Assembly (NCBI RefSeq): GCF_002723975.1
Contig: NZ_BEWO01000002.1
Location: forward strand, 1 to 64,000
DNA: 64,000 nt
Reading direction: 5' to 3'
Origin: Gluconobacter japonicus
GTDB taxonomy: Bacteria; Pseudomonadota; Alphaproteobacteria; Acetobacterales; Acetobacteraceae
The position numbers and the translations under genes are program-made. Each line of letters begins with the position of its first letter. Positions within the stretch are counted from its first letter, which is position 1. The notes under the pieces are model-generated. The model had not been told where the DNA came from. It did not search any database and saw only the letters and a program-made list of their open reading frames with translations. Below, piece after piece: positions 10,136 through 22,087 of this stretch.

Positions 10136-10969
10136 ATGCCAGAGCTTCCAGAAGTCGAAACCGTTATGCGTGGGTTCCGCACCGCCTTCGAAGGGCAGCG
10201 GATCCGTCACGTTACCGTCAACCGCCCTGACCTCAGATGGCCATTTCCCTTGGATCTCCGGGAAAGGCTGGAAGGACAGGACGTGCTCTCCTTTCATCGT
10301 CGCGCGAAGTATATTCTCATGCGCGTCGGGAAGGGCACGAGCATGATGCTGCATCTGGGAATGTCCGGCAGACTGCTCCTTGGACAGTCCGGTATGAACA
10401 CGACTCCGTCCAAGCATGAACATCTGGTGCTGGAAACAGAGAACGGTGCCCGCGCGGGCCTCGTGGATCCGCGGCGATTTGGGATGGTGGATCTTGTTGC
10501 AACAGATCAGGAAAACGCGCACCGCCTCCTGAGCGGTCTCGGCATTGAGCCGCTCTCGGAAAGCATGACAGGCCCGTATCTGCACAGCCTCATGCAGAGC
10601 AAGCGCACTCCGATCAAAACGGCTCTCCTTGATCAGCGGCTCATCGTAGGTCTCGGCAATATCTATGTTTGCGAGGCGCTGTTCCGCAGCCACATCCACC
10701 CCACACGCATGGCCATGTCTCTTAGTAAAAGGGAAGCGAATAGCCTCGCCGCTTCCATACAAGCTATTCTGACAGAGGCCATCGCATCTGGAGGGTCGTC
10801 TTTAAGAGACTATGTTCAGGCCGATGGCACAAAGGGCGGCTTTCAGGACCTGCACCTTGTCTACGGACGGGCAGGAGAGGCATGCTTAAAGTGCGGGACA
10901 GGTTATCCTGTTTCACGCATCACACAGGCAGGTAGATCTACATTCTACTGCACAAACTGCCAGAAATAA
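10136..10969 (+). CDS. mutM: Formamidopyrimidine-DNA glycosylase
   Basis: Removes 8-oxoguanine and formamidopyrimidines from DNA and nicks the abasic site. The chosen ATG at 10136 exposes the obligatory PELPEV N-terminus (Pro2 is the Schiff-base nucleophile, Glu3 the acid); the open frame upstream can therefore be ignored. The 277-residue product contains MMLHLGMSGRL, the RRFGM segment, GLGNIYVCEALF (helix-two-turn-helix) and a C-terminal zinc finger with cysteine pairs CLKC and CTNC. Divergent from ubiE. Confidence 0.96.
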   Translation: MPELPEVETVMRGFRTAFEGQRIRHVTVNRPDLRWPFPLDLRERLEGQDVLSFHRRAKYILMRVGKGTSMMLHLGMSGRLLLGQSGMNTTPSKHEHLVLETENGARAGLVDPRRFGMVDLVATDQENAHRLLSGLGIEPLSESMTGPYLHSLMQSKRTPIKTALLDQRLIVGLGNIYVCEALFRSHIHPTRMAMSLSKREANSLAASIQAILTEAIASGGSSLRDYVQADGTKGGFQDLHLVYGRAGEACLKCGTGYPVSRITQAGRSTFYCTNCQK

Positions 10970-11016
10970 GGAAGACTCTGCGCAGACGCCCCGTGTGTAT
11001 AAAATGTGCAAAACGC

Positions 11017-11045
11017 TTGACGTCCCCGCTCATGACGGGTAGAGG
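11017..11045 (+). promoter_or_regulatory. Promoter of rpsT
   Basis: TTGACG (11017-11022), 17-base spacer, TAGAGG (11040-11045): a good sigma-70-type pair about 50 bases upstream of the S20 start codon. Confidence 0.6.
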
Positions 11046-11093
11046 GCGCCAATCATTTTCCGCGACAAGACCGCTAACTGAACCGAAAGATCC

Positions 11094-11363
11094 ATGGCAA
11101 ATACAGCTTCTGCCCGTAAGCGCATCCGTCAGAACGAACGCCGCCGCGAGCGCAACGTGGCCCGCGTGTCCCGTATGCGTACCTTCATCAAGAAGGTCGA
11201 ACAGGCTATCCAGTCTGGCGACAAGACGGCTGCTGCCGAAGCATACAAGGTTGCACAGCCTGAAATGCAGCGCGCTGCTGGCAAGGGCGTCGTCGCAAAG
11301 AACACGATCAGCCGCAAGCTGTCCCGTCTGTCTGCCCGCATCAAGGCTCTGGCAACCGCCTGA
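11094..11363 (+). CDS. rpsT: 30S ribosomal protein S20
   Basis: Small basic protein that binds 16S rRNA early in 30S assembly. The 89-residue product starts [21 protein letters not shown] and contains the long helical bundle and the [20 protein letters not shown] tail typical of bacterial S20. It is monocistronic: a strong promoter-like pair stands upstream and a strong stem-loop terminator follows. It stands just before the dnaA block, as in several alphaproteobacteria. Confidence 0.97.
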   Translation: MANTASARKRIRQNERRRERNVARVSRMRTFIKKVEQAIQSGDKTAAAEAYKVAQPEMQRAAGKGVVAKNTISRKLSRLSARIKALATA

Positions 11364-11679
11364 GCCCCTTTGCAGGGTATGAACTGAAGAACGCGCTCCC
11401 CTCAGGGAGCGCGTTCTTTTTTGACCATACTGCAACACCTCGCCTCGGCACCTCTGAACCTTTCGTGTTCCAGCTTGCTTCGGTTTGGGCAGAAGCCTAT
11501 CCTGCCAGATCAAGCTCAGTGCCAGAGGCTCTGTTTTCTCCGGTAAGCGTTCGCTTTATTTGAAGCGCCACCCAATCCTGTGTGGACGTTCTCCGTTGGA
11601 AGCATATCCACCCTGCGTGCAGGGAACCATGACAGACGCCCCATCGTATCTGGGGCAGAAATGAAAGGGGGTATCATAG
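11364..11679. other. Gene-free stretch between rpsT and dnaA
   Basis: Contains the rpsT terminator (11387-11422) and then about 255 bases leading to dnaA. I looked for DnaA boxes (TTATCCACA). The best candidate matches seven of nine bases (ATATCCACC, 11604-11612); a reverse-strand one at 11581 matches six. There is no AT-rich unwinding tract. It may hold the dnaA promoter, but nothing shows it to be the replication origin. Confidence 0.5.
11387..11422 (+). terminator. Rho-independent terminator of rpsT
   Basis: Fourteen-base perfect stem (AAGAACGCGCTCCC 11387-11400, GGGAGCGCGTTCTT 11405-11418) with a CTCA loop, then more T residues. It lies 24 bases after the rpsT stop. Confidence 0.9.
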
Positions 11680-13095
11680 GTGGAAAACGCTCAGTATCTG
11701 GACGCCAGCGCCTCCGCCCCCGGCTCGGCGGATCTTCTGGAAGCTTCCTGGCACAAAGTTCGTGAAAAGCTGAAGGGCGAAGTCGGCGAAGTCGAATATC
11801 GCACATGGCTGCGCCAGATCGTTCTGGGGCCAATCGAAGACGGCGAACTTATCCTGTACCTACCGACCCGTTTCCTGCGGGACTGGGTTCGCAGCCAGTA
11901 CGAAGAGCGCCTTCAAACGCTTTGGCGCACCGAGCGTGCGGATGTGCAGGGTATTGAACTCCAGGTCAAACGTGGCCTGCCCGAAGTTCCCCCGTCCGCC
12001 GATATTGCAAGCGACAGCGTCGTTGAAGAAGTCACAGCTCAGGTCGCGGTCAGCCACGAAGTTCGCAGCGATCTTGCCGTTCCCCTGGATCCAAGGTTTT
12101 CCTTCGATAGCTTCGTCGTGGGCAAGCCGAACGAATTTGCCTATGCCTGCGCCCGCCGTGTGGCTGAAAAGCCGTCCAGTCCCGGCTTCAACCCACTTTT
12201 TCTTTATGGCGGTGTCGGCCTTGGCAAAACGCATCTCATGCATGCCATCGGCTCGGAACTAACGAAGACGGGGAATGTCTCGGTTGCCTATATGTCGGCC
12301 GAGAAGTTCATGTATCGCTTCATCGCAGCCATCCGCTCCCAGTCCACCATGGAATTCAAGGAGCAACTGCGCTCCGTTGACGTTCTGATGATCGACGATC
12401 TTCAGTTCCTGATAGGCAAGGACAACACGCAGGAAGAATTCTTCCATACGTTCAATGCTCTTGTTGATGCCGGACGTCAGATCATCGTCAGCGCGGACAA
12501 GAGCCCATCTGATCTGTCTGGTCTTGAAGATCGCCTGAGAACACGCCTTGGCTGTGGCATGGTTGCGGACATTCACGCCACAACCTTTGAACTCCGCATC
12601 TCCATTCTGGAAGCGAAGGCTAAGGCGTCCGGCACGCATGTTCCATCCAAGGTGCTGGAATATCTGGCTCACAAGATCACGACAAACGTGCGTGAGCTTG
12701 AAGGCGCACTGAACCGTCTGATTGCCCATGCCGATCTGGTCGGCCGGCCAGTCACACTCGATACGACTCAGGATGTCCTGAAGGACATGCTCAAGGCTCA
12801 TGACCGTCGCGTGACGATCGAGGAAATTCAGCGCAAGGTTGCGGAACACTGGAATATCCGCCTGACGGACATGTCTTCTGCACGCCGCGCCCGGGCTGTA
12901 GCCCGTCCGCGCCAGGTCGCCATGTTCCTTGCCAAGCAGCTGACCAGCCGATCCCTTCCGGAAATCGGACGCAAATTTGGTAACCGTGATCACACGACCG
13001 TTATGCACGCCGTGAACCGCGTTGCAGAACTGATGGAGCAGGATACGTCTTTCGCAGAAGACGTCGAACTGATGCGCCGGATGCTTGAAGGCTGA
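11680..13095 (+). CDS. dnaA: Chromosomal replication initiator protein DnaA
   Basis: AAA+ ATPase that binds origin boxes and opens DNA for replication. The start is GTG 11680, eight bases after the AAAGGGGG run; an ATG at 11661 is out of frame. The 471-residue protein has an N-terminal DnaB-interaction domain (1-75), a variable linker, Walker A GGVGLGKT (177-184), Walker B VLMIDDLQF (235-243), a sensor region, and the C-terminal helix-turn-helix with the signature GRKFGNRDHTTVMHA. It heads dnaA-dnaN-recF-gyrB. Confidence 0.97.
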   Translation: MENAQYLDASASAPGSADLLEASWHKVREKLKGEVGEVEYRTWLRQIVLGPIEDGELILYLPTRFLRDWVRSQYEERLQTLWRTERADVQGIELQVKRGLPEVPPSADIASDSVVEEVTAQVAVSHEVRSDLAVPLDPRFSFDSFVVGKPNEFAYACARRVAEKPSSPGFNPLFLYGGVGLGKTHLMHAIGSELTKTGNVSVAYMSAEKFMYRFIAAIRSQSTMEFKEQLRSVDVLMIDDLQFLIGKDNTQEEFFHTFNALVDAGRQIIVSADKSPSDLSGLEDRLRTRLGCGMVADIHATTFELRISILEAKAKASGTHVPSKVLEYLAHKITTNVRELEGALNRLIAHADLVGRPVTLDTTQDVLKDMLKAHDRRVTIEEIQRKVAEHWNIRLTDMSSARRARAVARPRQVAMFLAKQLTSRSLPEIGRKFGNRDHTTVMHAVNRVAELMEQDTSFAEDVELMRRMLEG

Positions 13096-13191
13096 GCAAG
13101 GACGACAACCCGCTATCGGTGCCTTTCGCCGGAAGCGGGTGTCTGCTAAGAAACGGCAAAACTTAAAGATTGCCGACCAGGGAAAAAAACG

Positions 13192-14316
13192 ATGAAATTC
13201 AAGGTTGACCGCACCCTGCTGCAACGGGCCCTGGCGCATATTCATGGCGTTGCAGAAAAGCGGAACACCATTCCCATCCTTGCGAACGTCCTGTTGTCCT
13301 ATGAAGGGGATATTCTTCGCCTGACGGCCACCGATATGGAAATTGCCGTCGTCGAAGACGTCGTAGCCACAGGTGAGCGCCTCGGCTCTACTACCGTGCC
13401 TGCTGCTGTGCTGTTCGAGATCGTTCGCAAGCTGCCAGATGGCGTGGAAATCGAATTTGACCACCCGGAAAGCGACGCACCGCTTGCCCTGCGCGCCGGC
13501 CGCTACGCCACCAGCCTGAACGTTCTGCCGGTTGATGATTTCCCAGCCATGGTGGCAGGAGATCTTCCGCACCGTTTCCGCATTCCAGCTGCGACACTCC
13601 GCGGGCTGATAGACCGTACCAAGTTTGCGATTTCCAATGAGGAAACGCGTTATTATCTGAACGGTATCTATCTGCATGTCGCAGAAGGCGGGACGTTTCC
13701 GATGCTTCGCGCTGTTGCTACAGACGGTCATCGTCTGGCTCGCGTCGAAACAGAGCTACCTGAAGGCGCTCGCGGCATGCCGGGCGTCATCATTCCGCGC
13801 AAGACAGTCGCCGAACTTCGCAAGCTGCTGGATGAAGGTGCTGCGGACATTGAAGTGTCCCTGTCCGATACCCGCATCCAGTTTCAGGCTGGCCCTGTCC
13901 TGTTAACGTCCAAACTTATCGACGGCACATTCCCTGAATACGAGCGCGTTATTCCCAAGGGCAATGATCGCATCCTTCGCACGACGAAGAAAGATTTCGC
14001 CGCGGCCGTCGGTCGTGTGGCAGCCATCAGTCAGGAGCGCTCGCGCCCCGTCAAACTGTCCGTCACGCACAATATGCTGACGCTTTCCGCTATCAGCCCA
14101 GACCAGGGCGTGGCACACGAGGAACTGGACGACAGCACAGTCACCTATGATGCGCCACCGATCGAAATCGGTTTTCAGGCCCGTTACCTGACGGACATCA
14201 CAGACCAGATTGACGTTGAAGTCGAGTTTGCTTTTGCAGACAGTTCCGCCCCCACACTGGTGCGCGATACGGCGTCTCCGTCTGCCCTGTATGTTCTGAT
14301 GCCGATGCGGGTCTGA
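13192..14316 (+). CDS. dnaN: DNA polymerase III beta sliding clamp
   Basis: Ring-shaped processivity clamp for the replicase. The 374-residue product has the three-domain clamp length and typical pieces: MKFKVDRTLLQRAL, ANVLLSYEGD, LTATDMEI, YYLNGIYLH, TDGHRLA, and a C-terminal segment ending in YVLMPMRV. GGGAAAAAAACG precedes the ATG. About 95 bases separate it from dnaA; that gap contains a bulged hairpin (roughly 13104-13143) without a T-run, which may act as a weak attenuator. Confidence 0.97.
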   Translation: MKFKVDRTLLQRALAHIHGVAEKRNTIPILANVLLSYEGDILRLTATDMEIAVVEDVVATGERLGSTTVPAAVLFEIVRKLPDGVEIEFDHPESDAPLALRAGRYATSLNVLPVDDFPAMVAGDLPHRFRIPAATLRGLIDRTKFAISNEETRYYLNGIYLHVAEGGTFPMLRAVATDGHRLARVETELPEGARGMPGVIIPRKTVAELRKLLDEGAADIEVSLSDTRIQFQAGPVLLTSKLIDGTFPEYERVIPKGNDRILRTTKKDFAAAVGRVAAISQERSRPVKLSVTHNMLTLSAISPDQGVAHEELDDSTVTYDAPPIEIGFQARYLTDITDQIDVEVEFAFADSSAPTLVRDTASPSALYVLMPMRV

Positions 14317-14326
14317 TCGGCCCGCA

Positions 14327-18772
<4,446 letters not shown>

Positions 18773-18849
18773 ACGGCAATCCGAAGTGATGGTGTAGCGC
18801 TCAACCATCGTTTGACGAACTGGCGCGGTTTGGATACCCGGGACGGAAC

Positions 18850-20184
18850 ATGACCAATATCGCACGCCACACCACAGCCATCATCCTTGCCGCGGGCCTC
18901 GGCACGCGCATGAAGTCCCGCCTTCCCAAGGCTCTGCAACGTCTTGGAAACCGTCCCATGATCACACATCTGATCGAGACTGCCCGCGAAGTCTTTGACG
19001 ATGTGGTTGTGGTGGTTGGGCCTGATATGCCCGAACTTGAAAAAGTGGTTTTGCCCTACCGAACGATCGTGCAGACCGACCGTCTGGGAACGGCGCACGC
19101 CACCAACATGGCAAAAGACCTGTTCGGTGACGGTGACATTGCCGTCCTGTACGCCGACAATCCCCTGATCACCGCAGACACAATGCGCAAGCTCACGGCA
19201 GCCCGCCAGACCGGGGCAAGTCTCGCACTCCTTGGAATGCGTCCTGTTAATCCCGGTCGTTACGGTAGAATCGTTGAAGAACAGGGACGTGTCAGTCGGA
19301 TCGTCGAATTCAAGGACGCAACCGAGGACGAGCGTCAGATTACGCTGTGCAATGCAGGCGTCATGTGCGCGGGTGCCAATGATTTTCGGACATGGCTTGC
19401 AGCCGTCGACAACAACAACGCACAAGGTGAATATTACCTGACGGATGTTGTCGCCATGGCCGCCACACAGGGGCGTGTTCAGTGTGTCGAGGCTCCTGAA
19501 AGCGAACTCGCAGGCGTTAACTCCCGAAGTGAACTGGCACAGGCAGAAGCCACACTCCAAGCACGCCTCCGGGCCGCTGCCATGGAAGCGGGTGTAACGC
19601 TTGTCTCTCCTGAGACCACCTTCTTGAGTACAGACACGATTTTGGAAGCGGATGTGGTGGTTGAACCAAACGTCTTTTTCGGGCCGGGCGTGACAGTCCG
19701 CAGCGGCGCGTTGATTCGGGCGTTCTCACATCTTGAAGGATGCACAGTCGGTGAGGGCTCCATGATTGGCCCCTATGCCCGTCTGCGTCCCGGGACGGTC
19801 TGCGCCGCAGACACGCATGTCGGAAATTTTGTCGAACTCAAGAATGTCGATCTCGGTCGCGGCGCAAAAGCCAATCACCTGACCTATCTCGGGGATGCGT
19901 CCGTCGGCGCGGAAACCAATGTTGGGGCAGGGACCGTGACCTGCAATTACGATGGATATTTCAAACACCGCACCATCATCGGTGAACGCAACTTCATCGG
20001 GTCGGACTCCATTCTCGTGGCCCCCGTCACGATTGGAGACGACGCGCTGATCGCTGCGGGAAGCACCATTACGGAAGATGTTCCGGCAGAGGGTCTGGCG
20101 TTCGGACGCGCCCGTCAGATTGTCAAACCAGGTCGCGGCCTTGAAATCAAACAGACCCTTAAAGCCAAAAAGGAGCAGGGCTGA
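18850..20184 (+). CDS. glmU: Bifunctional GlcNAc-1-phosphate uridylyltransferase / glucosamine-1-phosphate acetyltransferase
   Basis: Makes UDP-N-acetylglucosamine for peptidoglycan and lipopolysaccharide. The N-terminal half carries the nucleotidyltransferase motif LAAGLGTRMKSRLPK and the DNPLI metal-binding segment; the C-terminal half shows left-handed beta-helix hexapeptides with the acetyltransferase stretch ANHLTYLGDASVG and CNYDGYFKHRT. Length 444 residues, slightly shorter than the E. coli enzyme. Its stop overlaps the glmS start by one base (TGATG), so expression of the two amino-sugar enzymes is coupled. Confidence 0.96.
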   Translation: MTNIARHTTAIILAAGLGTRMKSRLPKALQRLGNRPMITHLIETAREVFDDVVVVVGPDMPELEKVVLPYRTIVQTDRLGTAHATNMAKDLFGDGDIAVLYADNPLITADTMRKLTAARQTGASLALLGMRPVNPGRYGRIVEEQGRVSRIVEFKDATEDERQITLCNAGVMCAGANDFRTWLAAVDNNNAQGEYYLTDVVAMAATQGRVQCVEAPESELAGVNSRSELAQAEATLQARLRAAAMEAGVTLVSPETTFLSTDTILEADVVVEPNVFFGPGVTVRSGALIRAFSHLEGCTVGEGSMIGPYARLRPGTVCAADTHVGNFVELKNVDLGRGAKANHLTYLGDASVGAETNVGAGTVTCNYDGYFKHRTIIGERNFIGSDSILVAPVTIGDDALIAAGSTITEDVPAEGLAFGRARQIVKPGRGLEIKQTLKAKKEQG

Positions 20185-22010
20185 TGTGTGGAATTTGTGG
20201 CGTTGTAGGCCATCGTCCAGCCACCCCAATCGTTTTCGAAGCGCTGCGTCGGCTTGAATATCGCGGTTATGATTCTGCCGGTATCGCGACCCTGTCCGCC
20301 GACGGTACCATTGATCGCCGTCGCGCAGCCGGCAAGCTCGATAATCTCGAAGCTGTTCTGAAGGCTGAACCCCTCAGCGGCACAACAGGCATCGGCCACA
20401 CGCGGTGGGCCACTCACGGCGCACCGACAGAAACCAACGCTCATCCGCACGCGGCTGGTCGGGTTGCGATCGTCCATAACGGGATTATCGAAAACTTTGC
20501 CACACTAAAGGCCGAGCTCGAAGCACAGGGCCGAATTTTCCTGTCTGATACGGATTCAGAGACCGTCGCCCATCTGGTCGATTTTTATCTGGATCAGGGC
20601 AAGACGCCGCGGGACGCAGCTTTTGCTGCCATCAAGCGCCTTGAAGGCGCGTATGCGATTGCCATCATTTTTCAGGGCCATGACGGCCTGCTGATTGGCG
20701 CCCGTCATGGCGCCCCTTTGGCCGTCGGCTACGGCGAAGGCGAGATGTTCCTTGGCTCCGACAGTCTGGCTCTCGCTCCCTTGGCAAGCCGCATCACCTA
20801 TCTGGACGATGGCGACTGGTGCGAACTGACGCCTGGCAACGTCATCATCTTTAATGGCGAAGGTCAGGAAGTCAGCCGCCCGATCCAGAACATTGCGTTT
20901 ATGGCAGGGCAAGTCGGCAAAGATGGCTATCGCCATTACATGGAGAAGGAACTGCACGAGCATCCGGTCGCCATCGGCCAGACGCTTCAGCGCATTACCG
21001 ACCCTGCCTCCAAGACCATCGCATTACCGGACATGCCGTTTGACCCGGCTCAGGTTCCTCGCATCACCATCACAGCATGCGGTTCCGCTTTCTATGCTGG
21101 CATGGTCGGCCGGTACTGGCTTGAGTCTCTGGCCCGTGTACCCGTCGAAATCGATGTAGCTTCCGAGATGCGCTATCGGGACGCGCCACAGCCTGACAAA
21201 GGGGTTGCACTCCTCATTTCCCAGTCCGGTGAAACGGCAGATACGCTCGGCGTTCTGCGTAGCCTGAAGAAGGCAGGACAAAGTATCGTGTCTGTTCTGA
21301 ACGTCGAACATTCAACGATGGGGCGTGAGAGCGATCTGGTTCTGGGGATGGTTGCTGGCCCGGAAATTTCGGTAGCTTCCACTAAAGCTTTTACAGCACA
21401 ACTCTCTGTTCTTGCAGCTCTTTCCATCGACTTCGCACGCGCACGGGGTACGATCGACAAGGCTCGCGAAGAAAGTCTGACCGCCAACCTCCTCGATCTT
21501 CCATCCCGTGCAGCTGAAGTTTTCACGCGGGTTGAGGCCATTCAGGCCATGGCACGTGTTATCGCAGAAGCCAGAGATGTCCTGTATCTGGGGCGCGGCA
21601 TTTGCACGCCAATCGCTTATGAAGGTGCCTTAAAGCTCAAGGAAATCAGCTACATCCATGCAGAAGCTTATGCTGCGGGTGAACTGAAGCATGGCCCGAT
21701 CAGCCTGATTGACCGGACCGTTCCTGTCGTGGCGATCGCCCCCTCCACAATCCTGTTCGACAAAACCCTGTCTAACCTGCAGGAAGCCAAGGCGCGTGGT
21801 GGGCGCATTCTGGCCTTTACAGATGCGGCGGGAGCAAAACGCCTTGAAGGCATTGCAGAACATATTGTTGTACTGCCGGATGTAGATGCTTTTGTTGCTC
21901 CCATTCTCTACGCAATCCCCGTCCAGATCCTCGCTTACGAGGTCGCACTGCTGAAGGGCACGGATGTGGACCAGCCTCGCAATCTGGCTAAATCCGTCAC
22001 GGTGGAATAA
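20184..22010 (+). CDS. glmS: Glutamine-fructose-6-phosphate aminotransferase (isomerizing)
   Basis: Converts fructose-6-phosphate and glutamine to glucosamine-6-phosphate, the first committed step toward UDP-GlcNAc. The 608-residue protein begins MCGICGVVG (Cys2 is the glutaminase nucleophile) with GHTRWATHG and NGIIEN in the glutaminase domain, and two SIS sugar-isomerase domains with SQSGETADT and the C-terminal KSVTVE. Overlaps glmU. AGGAG 20171-20175 inside glmU serves as its ribosome-binding site. Confidence 0.97.
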   Translation: MCGICGVVGHRPATPIVFEALRRLEYRGYDSAGIATLSADGTIDRRRAAGKLDNLEAVLKAEPLSGTTGIGHTRWATHGAPTETNAHPHAAGRVAIVHNGIIENFATLKAELEAQGRIFLSDTDSETVAHLVDFYLDQGKTPRDAAFAAIKRLEGAYAIAIIFQGHDGLLIGARHGAPLAVGYGEGEMFLGSDSLALAPLASRITYLDDGDWCELTPGNVIIFNGEGQEVSRPIQNIAFMAGQVGKDGYRHYMEKELHEHPVAIGQTLQRITDPASKTIALPDMPFDPAQVPRITITACGSAFYAGMVGRYWLESLARVPVEIDVASEMRYRDAPQPDKGVALLISQSGETADTLGVLRSLKKAGQSIVSVLNVEHSTMGRESDLVLGMVAGPEISVASTKAFTAQLSVLAALSIDFARARGTIDKAREESLTANLLDLPSRAAEVFTRVEAIQAMARVIAEARDVLYLGRGICTPIAYEGALKLKEISYIHAEAYAAGELKHGPISLIDRTVPVVAIAPSTILFDKTLSNLQEAKARGGRILAFTDAAGAKRLEGIAEHIVVLPDVDAFVAPILYAIPVQILAYEVALLKGTDVDQPRNLAKSVTVE

Positions 22011-22087
22011 GGACATTTTCTTCCGGTTGGCGGGGCTTTCCAAGACGGTTCATTTCGCGGAGGATAGCCCCTCAACACATGACGTGA

